Source: CAWBRT01 sp963832785
GTDB taxonomy: Bacteria; Acidobacteriota; Terriglobia; Terriglobales; Acidobacteriaceae
Reading direction: 5' to 3'
NCBI GenBank assembly: GCA_963832785.1
Contig: CAWHVF010000005.1
Span: forward strand, 2,046,001 to 2,110,000
Length of the DNA stretch: 64,000 nt
A program made the position numbers and the translations under genes. This document shows, piece after piece, positions 23,934 through 33,073 of the stretch (positions are counted from its first letter, which is position 1; each line of letters opens with the position of its first letter). The notes beneath the pieces were generated by a model that worked only from the letters and a program-made list of their open reading frames with translations, did not search any database and was not told where the DNA came from.

Positions 23934-25442
23934 ATGTCTAACAACAAACTTCAACTTACCCGCGGAGCGGCGATAGCGCTGCTCATTGTCCTGCTGGCGC
24001 TGGGAGGAGTGCTGGCCACGCTCATCGGCGAATGGCTCGGCCACCCTGTCCTGGCCGCCGGCTCCACTGTTCCCGTCTACATAGCCCGCCCTGTGGCCGC
24101 GCCATCGGCAGCCCCGGCAGCGCCCAATAGTGCCGGCTTTGCCGCCGTCGTCAAGCCGGCGCTTCCGGCGGTGGTGAACATCTCCTCATCCCGGGTCGTG
24201 CGCACGCAGAACTCGCCGATGGCGCCATTCCTGAACGATCCCTTCTTCCGCCAGTTTTTCGGGAACCAATTCAACGTTCCGCGCGAGCGGCGGGAGAAAA
24301 GCCTGGGTTCCGGCGTCATCGTCAGCCCCGAAGGATACATCCTCACCAACAATCACGTGGTCGACGGCGCCACCGACATCAAGGTCTATCTCTCGGATAA
24401 GCGCGAGTTCAAAGGCCGGATAATCGGCCACGACCCCAAGACCGACGTTGCCATCGTCAAGATCGACGCCACTCACCTGCCCACCCTGGCGCTGGGCGAT
24501 TCTTCCAAGCTGCAGGTTGGCGATTACGTGCTGGCCATCGGCGACCCATTTGGCGTGGGCGAGACCGTGACCCAGGGAATCGTCAGCGCCACCGGCCGCG
24601 CCGGGCTGGATATCGAGGGCTATGAGGACTTCATCCAGACGGATGCGGCCATCAACCCGGGCAACTCCGGCGGCGCGCTGATCGACTCCCGCGGCGACCT
24701 GGTCGGAATCAATACCGCGATTTTGAGTTCCGCCGGCGGCAACCAGGGGATCGGCTTCGCCATACCCATCAACCTGGCGCGCAACGTCATGGACCAGATC
24801 ATCAGGAACGGCAAGGTGGTGCGCGGTTATCTGGGGGTTTCCATACAGGATGTCACCCCGGCCATCGCCAAGGCCTTCAACCTGAAGGAGGATCGAGGGG
24901 CGCTGGTAAGCGACGTCGATGCCAAAGGCCCCAGCGCCGGTTCCGGCATTAAACAAGGCGATGTCATTGTTGGACTGAACGGCGAGCCGGTGAGCGGGCC
25001 GAACGGTCTGCGCCTGCGCATCGCGGAGATGGCGCCCGGCAGCATCGCTCACTTGCAGGTAATAAGCAACGGCCAGTCCCACGAAATAAACGTCAAGCTT
25101 GGCCAATTGCCTGAGGGCGCAACGGCGGCGGCGGCCAAAGAGAGCACGGCCACGGGGCCTCTGGCCGGAGTGCAGGTCGAGACATTGACGCCGGATGCGG
25201 CGCAGCAACTAAGCCTGCCAGCCGACGCCAAAGGCGTGGTGATCGACTCGGTGCCGGCGGATTCTGCCGCCGCCAGCGCCGGGCTGCAGCGCGGCGACGT
25301 CATTCAGGAGGTCAACCGCAAGCCGGTAAACTCGGTGGCAGAATACGAGCAAGCAGTCAGGCAGGCGGGGAACAAGCAGTCTGTAGTGCTGTTGGTCGCC
25401 CGCGGCGGCACCAGGATTTTTGTCGTGGTCAATCCGCAATAG
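23934..25442 (+). CDS. degP: Periplasmic serine protease of the HtrA/DegP family
   Basis: A 502-residue HtrA protease for envelope protein quality control. An N-terminal membrane anchor or signal (about residues 10-35) is followed by an Ala/Pro linker, then the trypsin-like domain with catalytic His in NNHVVDG, Asp in KTDVAIVKI and Ser in NPGNSGGAL. Two PDZ domains follow: the first around GYLGVSIQDVTPAIAKAF and the second around GVQVETLTPDAAQQL to the end. ATG 23934 has AAGAGG upstream. It is transcribed alone; an imperfect hairpin after the stop may terminate it. Confidence 0.95.
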   Translation: MSNNKLQLTRGAAIALLIVLLALGGVLATLIGEWLGHPVLAAGSTVPVYIARPVAAPSAAPAAPNSAGFAAVVKPALPAVVNISSSRVVRTQNSPMAPFLNDPFFRQFFGNQFNVPRERREKSLGSGVIVSPEGYILTNNHVVDGATDIKVYLSDKREFKGRIIGHDPKTDVAIVKIDATHLPTLALGDSSKLQVGDYVLAIGDPFGVGETVTQGIVSATGRAGLDIEGYEDFIQTDAAINPGNSGGALIDSRGDLVGINTAILSSAGGNQGIGFAIPINLARNVMDQIIRNGKVVRGYLGVSIQDVTPAIAKAFNLKEDRGALVSDVDAKGPSAGSGIKQGDVIVGLNGEPVSGPNGLRLRIAEMAPGSIAHLQVISNGQSHEINVKLGQLPEGATAAAAKESTATGPLAGVQVETLTPDAAQQLSLPADAKGVVIDSVPADSAAASAGLQRGDVIQEVNRKPVNSVAEYEQAVRQAGNKQSVVLLVARGGTRIFVVVNPQ

Positions 25443-25462
25443 CCGCCCGCGCTTGCTTATCC

Positions 25463-25507
25463 CCCAGTCCGCGCCTTGGCCGGAGGTAGCCAAGCGCGCA
25501 GACCGGG
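25463..25507 (+). terminator. Imperfect hairpin after degP, possible terminator
   Basis: AGTCCGCGCCTTGGC can pair imperfectly with GCCAAGCGCGCAGAC across an eight-base loop, about 20 bases after the degP stop. No clear T run follows, so termination is uncertain. Confidence 0.35.
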
Positions 25508-25723
25508 GAAAGTTTAAATTGGTGGGCGGAATTCCCCGGCGCTGTGCCCGCCGGAGCTGACGGTGTTCACCTTTAGGTCCGAGCCACGCGCGGCGTAATC
25601 GCGCCGCCAGGCAGCCCGCCCGGCAACCTCGGCCAGCATCCAAATATCACGCAACCGGCGGTGCCGGGTTGCTGAATCCCGATAACGATTGGCCCAGCGT
25701 GTTTTCCGGCTGCTCTGAGCCTG

Positions 25724-26206
25724 ATGATGTTGAAGCGGATTGCCATGATCGTCGCCATCCTGGCGCTGCTGGCGCTGGGCGGCTATATCTCAGCGCGCCA
25801 GCTCTACAGGCGCATGCGGCAGGATGCCAGGATCGAAGCCAAGGCCAGCGACACACCCTCGGAGCTGGCTTCGTTGCTGGCCGGCCTGAAGAACGGTTCC
25901 GGCATCGGCGATATTGTTTTTCTGCGCGAAGTCCGCATCGAGCCCGGCCCGGCCGCCGGCCTGTTCTTCGCCGTCGACCGCAAAGGAAGCAGGATGGCGG
26001 TCTTCTCCGATGCTTCCGTTATGAGCTCCTTCAGCGGCAGGATGGCCAACCTCAGCGGTTCCATCGTCCGCTTCCCGTCGCGCACCACCATGCAACGGCA
26101 GTGGAAGCTGAGCAAAGCGCTTGCCGACGAAATGCGGCAGCAGATGGCGTACTTGCGGGCGGAGCGTGTCTGGCCGGCCGCTTCCGCTCGCGCTCATCGC
26201 CCATAG
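25724..26206 (+). CDS. Hypothetical protein with N-terminal membrane anchor
   Basis: 160 residues. A single hydrophobic helix at the N-terminus (MLKRIAMIVAILALLALGG) is followed by a basic stretch and a soluble domain of about 120 residues with alternating strands (IVFLREVRIEPGPAAGLFFAVD, given in part), ending in a helical, basic tail. No family recognised. It lies directly upstream of another membrane-anchored protein on the same strand, 29 bases apart, so the two may be co-transcribed. The start could also be one codon later. Confidence 0.65.
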   Translation: MMLKRIAMIVAILALLALGGYISARQLYRRMRQDARIEAKASDTPSELASLLAGLKNGSGIGDIVFLREVRIEPGPAAGLFFAVDRKGSRMAVFSDASVMSSFSGRMANLSGSIVRFPSRTTMQRQWKLSKALADEMRQQMAYLRAERVWPAASARAHRP

Positions 26207-26235
26207 CCTGGCGCGGGATTATCGGTATACTGGAA

Positions 26236-26724
26236 ATGCCGGCCATGATCATCGACCCTGATTCGCACGATTTGGATCTTCTGCGGGATCCCGCCTTTTT
26301 AAGCCGGCCGAAGCTGCGGGTTTTATCGGACCTGGAGATTTGGCTGATCAGCGGCGCGGTGGGCGTGGGGGTTTTCCTTCTGGCGCTGGCCATCCAGTGG
26401 GTCATCTACGATCGAGTTCTGCACCAGGACGGATTGCGCTTCGTGGGGTCGGCCATTGCCGCTTTGCTGGCCATGGCCCTGGCGCAATACATGAAGACGA
26501 CTTCCCGCAACGACCGCATAACCGAAATCCGCCGCCTGGAAGCCATTGCCGTTCTCAACCACCATATACGGAACTCGCTGCAGACCATTGCCGTATGCTC
26601 GAACGACGAAAAGGCCACCGCCGCCATCCGGCAGTCGATCGACAGGATAGAGCGGGTCCTTAACGACGTCATGCCTTCTATGCGGGAAGGGCAAAAATCC
26701 AGCGCTGCCGGATCAAGCCGCTGA
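26236..26724 (+). CDS. Membrane-anchored histidine-kinase-like dimerisation domain without ATPase domain
   Basis: 162 residues. Two hydrophobic helices (about 36-56 and 68-86) are followed by a cytoplasmic helical pair. It contains VLNHHIRNSLQTIAVCSND, which resembles the phospho-accepting H-box of HisKA_2-type histidine kinases (HRxKNNLQ). A second helix DRIERVLNDVMPSM would complete a dimerisation hairpin. No N, G1 or G2 boxes of an ATPase domain follow; the protein ends within 20 residues. It may be a phosphotransfer protein or a partner of a separate kinase. The ATG at 26245 is an alternative start. Confidence 0.65.
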   Translation: MPAMIIDPDSHDLDLLRDPAFLSRPKLRVLSDLEIWLISGAVGVGVFLLALAIQWVIYDRVLHQDGLRFVGSAIAALLAMALAQYMKTTSRNDRITEIRRLEAIAVLNHHIRNSLQTIAVCSNDEKATAAIRQSIDRIERVLNDVMPSMREGQKSSAAGSSR

Positions 26725-26865
26725 CGGCTCTCCGCAGCCTGACCAGTTGAACCTGACGCGTCCTTGAAGCCAAAAATTCGGAGCTGCCTGCTCTAGGAGG
26801 CTGCGGAAAAAAGCCACAGCCCACAGCGCCTCGCTTGTTGCTTCGGCGCGTTTTTCCGCAGCTTG

Positions 26866-27861
26866 CTAACCCCCGATGTGCACCATGGTGCGCGAGGGCG
26901 GCACGAAGCCCGGTTCGCCGATATGGTGCCGCTCCTCCTTGTGCGCGATTGCTTTCACGATGAACTCACGCAAGCAGTTGTCGCTGGCGCCGCTGCGCAT
27001 CAGGCCGCCGAGATCGTGCTCGACCACGGAAAACAGGCAGGTGCGCAGCTTACCGTCGGAGGTCAGGCGCACGCGCGAGCAGTGGCCGCAGAAGGGCAGC
27101 GTAACCGGGGCGATGATGCCGATCTCGCCTATGCCGTCGTCGAACCGGTAGCGGCGGGCGGTTTCGCTGGGGCCGTGGGCGATCTCGCGCAAGGGCCGGA
27201 AGCTGGACATGCGTTGCAGGATCTCCGCCAATGGCACCACGATCTCCGGCGACCATACCCGTCCTTCTTCCAGCGGCATGAACTCGATAAAGCGCACCAC
27301 CACCTGCTGCTCGCGGGCAAAGCGGCCGAAGGCGGTGATCTGGTCGTCGTTGAAGCCGCGCAACAGCACGCAGTTGATCTTCACCGGCTCCAGGCCCGCC
27401 TGCTTGGCGGCGCGAATGCCGGCCAGCACGTTCTGGTAGCCATTGGGCACGCGGGTGATGCGCGCAAAACGCCCGGCGTCGACCGCGTCCATGCTCACCG
27501 TCACCCGTTTCAGTCCGGCCGCCGCCAGCGGCGCCGCCAGCTTGGCCAGCAGATGCCCGTTGGTGGTGACGGCCAGGTCAAGCGGTTCGCCCGCGGCCGT
27601 GCGCAGCCGCGCCAGTTCGCCGACCAGCGTCGCCAGGTCGCGCCGCAGCAGCGGTTCGCCGCCGGTCAGCCGGATCTTGGCGATGCCGAGCGAGACGAAG
27701 ACGCGCGCCAGGCGCAGGTAGTCCTCCATCGGCAGCTCGGAGAACAGCGCCCCCTCGTTGCCGGTGCGGCAATAGACACAGCGGTAGTTGCAGCGGTCGG
27801 TGACCGATAGCCGCAGGTCCGTAATCTGCCGCCCGTATTTGTCCTGCAGAATCGCGCTCAT
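26866..27861 (-). CDS. moaA: GTP 3',8-cyclase MoaA (molybdenum cofactor biosynthesis)
   Basis: A 331-residue radical SAM enzyme that converts GTP to 3',8-cyclo-7,8-dihydro-GTP, the first step of molybdopterin synthesis. The N-terminal [4Fe-4S] site is DRCNYRCVYC (CxxxCxxC, about residues 26-33). The second cluster is CGHCSRVRLTSDGKLRTC near residue 265. The essential C-terminal Gly-Gly is present (HIGG). Other moa genes are not in the window. The product is needed by enzymes such as the aldehyde:ferredoxin oxidoreductase at 7.8-9.6 kb. The start is ATG 27861 with a weak ribosome site. Confidence 0.95.
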   Translation of the reverse strand: MSAILQDKYGRQITDLRLSVTDRCNYRCVYCRTGNEGALFSELPMEDYLRLARVFVSLGIAKIRLTGGEPLLRRDLATLVGELARLRTAAGEPLDLAVTTNGHLLAKLAAPLAAAGLKRVTVSMDAVDAGRFARITRVPNGYQNVLAGIRAAKQAGLEPVKINCVLLRGFNDDQITAFGRFAREQQVVVRFIEFMPLEEGRVWSPEIVVPLAEILQRMSSFRPLREIAHGPSETARRYRFDDGIGEIGIIAPVTLPFCGHCSRVRLTSDGKLRTCLFSVVEHDLGGLMRSGASDNCLREFIVKAIAHKEERHHIGEPGFVPPSRTMVHIGG

Positions 27862-27864
27862 TTC

Positions 27865-27960
27865 GTTCTTCGTTCTTAGTTCTTAGTTGTTAGTTGTTCG
27901 TTTCACTTAGCTGCCTATCGGGCCAAGAAAATTAAGAACTGGCAACTAAGAACGAAGAAC
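27865..27960. repeat. Inverted pair of TTCTTAGTT-type phased repeats
   Basis: Between the histidine kinase stop and the moaA start, GTTCTTCGTTCTTAGTT (27865-27881) is matched exactly in inverted form at 27944-27960, with a loop of about 60 bases. The arms are built from TTCTTAG/TTCTTCG units with a period near 7-8. In RNA this would be a long hairpin that could end the kinase transcript or shape the moaA leader. Confidence 0.75.
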
Positions 27961-27963
27961 TAG

Positions 27964-29640
27964 CTAAGAGGCTATTCGCCACTCCTTCATCGCCTGGCCG
28001 GAAGAGGCGGTGGGAAGCGTTACCGAGAACCAGGTGCCGTGGTTCTCCGAATCCGTGGAGCTGGAGAGCTCTATGCTCCCGCCCAGCTTCTCCACGATGC
28101 TGCGCGAAACCCACAGGCCTACCCCCAGCCCCTTTTCCCCTTTGGTGGTAAAGAATGGCTTGAAGACCTGGGGAATCATCTCGCTGGGGATGCCCTGGCC
28201 GGTGTCGCCGACCCTTATCAGTACGCCGGCGCTGCTGTTTTCCAGTTCCAGAAACAGGCTGCCGCCGCCGGGCATGGCATCAATGGCGTTGCTGATGAGG
28301 TTGGTCAGCACCTGGCGCAACTCGCCCGCCGAAACTCTCACCGACGCATCGGTCTTATAGTTCCGCACTACCTGAATTCCGCTCTCTTCCAGCTTGTGGC
28401 TGAAGGACTGGCAGGTGGCGTCCAGCAACTCGCTGGCATGTACCACCACCGGCAAAGACTGCCGGTGCGGCGCCAGCGTCTGCCGGGCGATGGTGCGCAG
28501 CCGCTCCAGTTCCTGCGCTGCCGACTTCACCAGTTCCTGCTGCCGTGGGCTGGAGGCTTCCCGCTGCATTACGAAAATGAGGTTGGAAAGCGCATCCAGG
28601 GGATTGTTGATCTCATGCGCCAGGCTGGCCATCAGCCGTCCGGTGGCGGCCAGCCGCTCGGAGCGCCGTAACGCCTCTTCCAGTTCCAGGTTGAGCTTCT
28701 TTATCTGCTCCTCCGCCTTGCGGCGCTCGCTGACATCGCGTATGGCCGCGGTGACCAGCAATCCCTCGGGAGAATGCATGGGGCTGAGGCTGATCTCGAC
28801 CGGGAACTCCGAGCCGTCCTTGCGCCTGCCGAACAGCTCCAGCCCAACCCCCATGGGCCGCACTCGCGGTTCGGAGAAGTAGTCGGCGCGATGCGCCCCG
28901 TGGTACTGCCGATAGCGTTCCGGAACCAGCATTTCAATAGGCTGCCCCAGCAACTCCTGGCGCGAATAGCCGAAGAGTTTTTCCGCCTCTTTGTTGATCA
29001 GCTTGATTTCGCCTTGTGCGTTGACGATGGCGATGGCGTCCGGCGCCGACTCCAGCAGCCCGCGGAAATGCGCTTCGCTGCGCCGGATGGCCTCCTCGTC
29101 GTTTCTGCGCTGCACCGCCACCGCTACCACGTTGGCAATCGCCTGAAGAAAACTGATGTCCTCCTGGCTAAAGGCCCGCCGCTGCGAGCTGTGTACGCCC
29201 AGCAGCCCGAAGGGACGCTCGTTGCCGGGAATGACGACCTTCATGCTGCTGACCACGCCGTGATCGGCCAGCCAGGGCGAAGGTTTGAAAGGAAGGTCTT
29301 CGCGCCAGTCGTCGATTACCAGGCGCGGCCGGGTGAAGAGAGCAAAGCCAGCCAGGGAATCCGCTTCGGCAACCACCGTTGCCTGGCCCACTGTGCCGGG
29401 CTTCCAACCCACTCCGGCGCGCAGAACAAAGCTGCGCCCGTCGGGCATGAGCTCCAGCAGGTCGGAGTAGCGCACTCGCAGGCTTTCCGTCAACAAGGCC
29501 AGGGCGGAACGAAATAATGAGGACAGATCGCGTCCCTGCAATGCCGCCTGACTGAGTTCGGCCAGCGCTGCCTGCTCCCGCTCCCGGCTGCCATGCCACG
29601 AATTGCGGGCGCGATGCTCGCCTGCGGACTCGCGTCTCAT
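27964..29640 (-). CDS. Sensor histidine kinase with GAF and PAS domains
   Basis: A 558-residue cytoplasmic kinase with no membrane helices. An N-terminal GAF domain (about 25-180) is followed by a PAS domain (about 185-300) opening HFRGLLESAPDAIAIVN and ending in the PAC motif AAIRDVSERRKAEEQI. The H-box is SLAHEINNPL (His near residue 353), the N-box NLISNAIDAM, G1 VGDTGQGIP and G2 GLGVGLWVS. It probably senses a soluble signal or redox state. No response regulator is adjacent; the tandem-receiver protein at 9.7 kb is one possible partner (inference only). Confidence 0.9.
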   Translation of the reverse strand: MRRESAGEHRARNSWHGSREREQAALAELSQAALQGRDLSSLFRSALALLTESLRVRYSDLLELMPDGRSFVLRAGVGWKPGTVGQATVVAEADSLAGFALFTRPRLVIDDWREDLPFKPSPWLADHGVVSSMKVVIPGNERPFGLLGVHSSQRRAFSQEDISFLQAIANVVAVAVQRRNDEEAIRRSEAHFRGLLESAPDAIAIVNAQGEIKLINKEAEKLFGYSRQELLGQPIEMLVPERYRQYHGAHRADYFSEPRVRPMGVGLELFGRRKDGSEFPVEISLSPMHSPEGLLVTAAIRDVSERRKAEEQIKKLNLELEEALRRSERLAATGRLMASLAHEINNPLDALSNLIFVMQREASSPRQQELVKSAAQELERLRTIARQTLAPHRQSLPVVVHASELLDATCQSFSHKLEESGIQVVRNYKTDASVRVSAGELRQVLTNLISNAIDAMPGGGSLFLELENSSAGVLIRVGDTGQGIPSEMIPQVFKPFFTTKGEKGLGVGLWVSRSIVEKLGGSIELSSSTDSENHGTWFSVTLPTASSGQAMKEWRIAS

Positions 29641-29866
29641 CCATCACACCCCGTCATGAATTAATCTGCATCCGTTGCCCCAAGGATGCACGTTGCCTCT
29701 CTTATTGGACGGCGATTTTCATCTTGCTGTTTGCTGAATGAGCCTGCAGGCATCGCCGATAAAGCTGTGCGCCTGCCAGGAGCGGAGTAGAAGGAAGCCG
29801 GAGTGACGGCAAAACACAGGGCGCCATGGTGTGGCGCCCCTCACCTGTTGGGACTCTGGCGGGAGT

Positions 29867-30154
29867 TCAGGCGGCGCGCCGGATGTCGCTGGTGCCGCTT
29901 CCGCCCCGGCCGCCACCAATGATAAGCCGGAAAATCGCGGTCAGCACGATGGCGCCGCCGATGGCCACCAGGATCGTATATATCAGCCCACCCTGGCCGG
30001 CAAAGCCGAGCGTGCGCATGATCCATCCGCCCACGATGGCGCCAATAATGCCGATGACGATGTCCATCAGCACGCCGTATCCCGAGCCGCGCATGATCTT
30101 TCCTGTAGCCCAGCCTGCGATCAAACCTACAACAATCCACCACAGAACTGCCAT
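29867..30154 (-). CDS. GlsB/YeaQ/YmgE family small membrane protein
   Basis: 95 residues with three hydrophobic helices and the family pattern LWWIVVGLIAGWATGKI, then GYGVLMDIVIGIIGAIVGGW. Members are small inner-membrane proteins linked to stress responses (transglycosylase-associated protein family); the precise activity is unknown. ATG 30154 has AAGGAG at good distance. The C-terminal GGGRGGSG tail is Gly-rich. It stands alone between the kinase and a zinc-ribbon protein, all on the minus strand. Confidence 0.9.
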   Translation of the reverse strand: MAVLWWIVVGLIAGWATGKIMRGSGYGVLMDIVIGIIGAIVGGWIMRTLGFAGQGGLIYTILVAIGGAIVLTAIFRLIIGGGRGGSGTSDIRRAA

Positions 30155-30318
30155 GCCCTCTCCTTCCGCTGCTTGGTCTACCTTATCTATCCTTGGAGTT
30201 TGGATGGCGGCAAAAGGTTTCCGGGCGATGCAGAGCAGGCGTGGAAGTCATGGCGCGGCAGACAGCTCCCCGCAGCGGGTGGCCTGCTCAAGCTTCTTTT
30301 GCCGGGGTGGGGCGGTTC

Positions 30319-30594
30319 TCAATCCAGAAAGGCCACTGATTGCACGCCCGCTACCTCGAAGCGTTTGCGGCAGCGCACGTTCTTGCAGCCCACCAGGTCG
30401 TCGCGCCGCACCATGTAGGAGCGGGCCTTGGCGAACTTGGCGCGATCGCGCTCGTCGGCGCGCGGCGGCAGGTTGCGCTTCTTGTTGCGGACCACCCAGG
30501 AAAGATCGTACTCGGCGCTCTGGCGGCAATGCGGGCAGATCAAGGTGGTTTTCCTGGTCTCCTGCCGCTCGTCGTAGAAGTCGCGCTCTTCCAT
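30319..30594 (-). CDS. Small zinc-ribbon protein, function unknown
   Basis: 91 residues with two cysteine pairs, CPHC near residue 20 and CKNVRC near residue 70, which could bind one zinc. The region between them is very basic (RNKKRNLPPRADERDRAKF). This suggests nucleic-acid contact or a metal-stabilised adaptor. ATG 30594 is preferred over the TTG one codon upstream. It lies 22 bases downstream of the Sco-like gene in the same direction, so the two are probably co-transcribed. Confidence 0.7.
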   Translation of the reverse strand: MEERDFYDERQETRKTTLICPHCRQSAEYDLSWVVRNKKRNLPPRADERDRAKFAKARSYMVRRDDLVGCKNVRCRKRFEVAGVQSVAFLD

Positions 30595-30616
30595 CAAGCC
30601 CTCCCGCCGAACAACA

Positions 30617-31525
30617 TTATTCCACAGGCTGCGGCTTGTGCGGCGGCGAGATGGCCGCGGTTTTCGTCAACTTGCGCAGCTCGGACTCGACCTCGGCGGG
30701 CCGCCAATCGTTGCCCGGAAACTGTGCCGCGATGCGGCCGTCCGGGGCAAGCAGGACGGTGCGCAGCGAGTGCACGATCTGCCTGCCATCGGGCACGTAA
30801 GTCAGCCCGAAGAACTCGGCCGCCCGGCGGGTTTCGGTCTCTGTGCCGGAGACAAATTTCCAGTGCGCGAAGTTGGGATCGACCTCGCCGGCATAGCTCC
30901 GGCCGTAGCGTTTCAGCACCGCCGGCTTGTCGTAGTCCGGGTCGATGCTGATGCTGAGCAGTTGCAGTTGGCGGTAAACTCCGGGATCGCTGCGCTTGAG
31001 CTCGCCGGCAATCTGGGTGAAGTTGCCGCTCATGCGAATGCAGTAGTCCGGCACCGGGCAGCGCGTGTAAATGAAGGTCAGCAGCACGGGACGACCGCGG
31101 AATTGGCGCAGCCGTACCGGCTTGCCGTCCTGATCGACAAAGCGAAGATCGGGCACCTGCTCTCCGACCTCGGGAATGCGCAGCTTCGAGGTTGAGTTCG
31201 CATCATCCGCCGCTTTCGCTTTGTTGAGGGATACACCATGGATGTAGGACCGCTCGGCCTCGACTGCCAGCGTTCCGCGCAGCTCGTCCCCGGGCTGCGC
31301 CACCCCGAACACCCACTCATCCTGCACGTGGAACGACATGGTCATGCTCTTCATGTAGCCGGGAATTTCTTTGTGCTGCAAGGTGATCTCTTTTTTTGCC
31401 GCATCGACGGAGATGACCTTGCCTTCAATAGGATATTGACGCACCTCTTTCGGCTTGGACTGCGTACAGGAAAAGGCCAGGCAGAGCAGCACACAGACAA
31501 TCAGATGAGCCTGATTTGGCCGCAC
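30617..31525 (-). CDS. CusF-like copper-binding domain fused to an Sco1/SenC thiol-redox domain
   Basis: A 302-residue lipoprotein (lipobox CLAFSC at about residue 20) with two modules. The first, about residues 30-110, has the GYMKSMTMSFHV pattern of CusF/PF11604 copper-binding domains. The second, about 115-290, is an Sco1/SenC thioredoxin-like domain with the copper site YTRCPVPDYC and the conserved histidine in VHSLRTVLL. The cysteines are spaced Cx5C rather than the usual Cx3C. Sco proteins deliver copper to the CuA site of cytochrome c oxidase. The start is GTG 31525 after AAGGAGG. No oxidase genes are visible nearby. Confidence 0.88.
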   Translation of the reverse strand: MRPNQAHLIVCVLLCLAFSCTQSKPKEVRQYPIEGKVISVDAAKKEITLQHKEIPGYMKSMTMSFHVQDEWVFGVAQPGDELRGTLAVEAERSYIHGVSLNKAKAADDANSTSKLRIPEVGEQVPDLRFVDQDGKPVRLRQFRGRPVLLTFIYTRCPVPDYCIRMSGNFTQIAGELKRSDPGVYRQLQLLSISIDPDYDKPAVLKRYGRSYAGEVDPNFAHWKFVSGTETETRRAAEFFGLTYVPDGRQIVHSLRTVLLAPDGRIAAQFPGNDWRPAEVESELRKLTKTAAISPPHKPQPVE

Positions 31526-31737
31526 GGCAATACGCCTCCTTTTGAAGATGGGGCCGAGGGGAAGTGAGGCCGGGGAAGCGCGCCCGCCCCAGGGCGCGTA
31601 AACCTACTTCTAGAATACCAGAGTACCGCGGCTCGCATCGGCTGGGGCGACTTTCAGCCGGCCTACGGCCCGCTTCGCCACAAATGTGTTCTGCCGCGCC
31701 GCCGGCTTGGGTTAAATTGTTATGTTCGAGACCAACC

Positions 31738-32841
31738 ATGCGCGGACGTTACCAGGAATGGATGTACCGATGGGAACATCGGCTGACCACCCGCGACACC
31801 AATCGCGTGGTGCGTCCGTTTGCGTGGGGTCTGGATTGGGCCGCCAACTGGCCCGGCGCCGCCGCCGCGGGGAACTCCGGCTCTGCCACCACGGCAACAG
31901 ATAGCGTCGATGCGCCAGCCGACCAGGCGCGACAGTTTTTCTTCGACCTGAACGAAAAAATCGCCGCCCACAGCGACGAATTTTTCAGCTATCGCACGCC
32001 CGCTGATTTCCGCCTGGAGCGCCTGCCGCTGCCCGCCCCGGGCGGGGCTGAATTCCTGCGTTTCACCTCGCCGGTTGTAACTCCCTATGCGGAGAACAAC
32101 CTGGCCAATGCGCGCTGGTTTCCGGCCAGAGGACGGCGGGCGGTGGTGGTGTTGCCGCAATGGAATGCCGATGCCGCCAGCCACAACGGTTTGTGCCGCA
32201 TCTTCAACCTGCTGGGCATCGCCGCCCTGCGGCTTTCCATGCCCTACCACGACGTGCGCATGCCGCCCGAGCTGGAGCGGGCCGATTACGCGGTTTCCGC
32301 CAACATGGGGCGCACCATCGATGCCGCGCGCCAGGCCGTCTGCGACGTTCGCGCCTGCCTCGATTGGCTGCAGGCGCAGGGTTACTCCGAGCTGGGCGTG
32401 ATGGGCACCAGCCTGGGCTCCTGCTACGCCTTTATCGCCAGCGCCCATGACCCGCGGCTCAAAATCAACGCCTTCAATCATGCCTCTACGTATTTTGGAG
32501 ACGTGGTCTGGACAGGGCAGTCGACCCGGCACGTGCGCCAGGGCGTCGAGCCGGTGCTGGACCAGGCCGGGCTGCGGCGCGCGCTGCTGGCCATCAGCCC
32601 CATGACGTACTTCGACAAGTTCTCCCGCTGGCCGAAGAAGTCGCTGGTCGTCTACACCTCCTATGACCTTACCTTCCTGCCGGAATTCTCGCGGCAGATC
32701 GTGAGCGAGTTTGCCCGCCGCCAACTGAACGCCATCATCCGCTGCCTGCCCTGCGGACATTACACACTGGGCGAGCTGCCCTACAAATACGTCGACGCCT
32801 GGCACCTCTGCCGCTTCATGGCCACGGCGTTCTCCGCCTGA
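31738..32841 (+). CDS. Alpha/beta hydrolase, ABHD18-like
   Basis: A 367-residue hydrolase-fold protein without signal peptide. The nucleophile elbow is GVMGTSLGSCYAF (GxSxG, near residue 225). A strand-turn segment RRAVVVLPQWNAD lies near residue 130, and a late HxxxG-type region CGHYTLGELPY could supply the catalytic histidine. Family PF09752 (ABHD18) fits best. ATG 31738 is chosen because the in-frame extension back to 31564 overlaps the promoter region of the divergent Sco gene. The substrate is unknown. Confidence 0.8.
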   Translation: MRGRYQEWMYRWEHRLTTRDTNRVVRPFAWGLDWAANWPGAAAAGNSGSATTATDSVDAPADQARQFFFDLNEKIAAHSDEFFSYRTPADFRLERLPLPAPGGAEFLRFTSPVVTPYAENNLANARWFPARGRRAVVVLPQWNADAASHNGLCRIFNLLGIAALRLSMPYHDVRMPPELERADYAVSANMGRTIDAARQAVCDVRACLDWLQAQGYSELGVMGTSLGSCYAFIASAHDPRLKINAFNHASTYFGDVVWTGQSTRHVRQGVEPVLDQAGLRRALLAISPMTYFDKFSRWPKKSLVVYTSYDLTFLPEFSRQIVSEFARRQLNAIIRCLPCGHYTLGELPYKYVDAWHLCRFMATAFSA

Positions 32842-33073
32842 ATACCGCCTCAGATTGCAGATTGAACAGGAATTACGAGCTTCTTCGGGCGCGGTTTTGT
32901 CGGCTTGCGCTTCCGAGCTTCTTCTACTTCGGATATACTTTTTGCTTCGGGCTATGTCCTGGAACGCAGTTATCGACCACAAAGCAAGAACGCGTTTGGT
33001 TTTGCCGGGGTGGTGCTCTCTACGGGCGGTTATGTCCGGCGGCTGAAATGCGCCGCCGCAACGAGGTGCCAAG

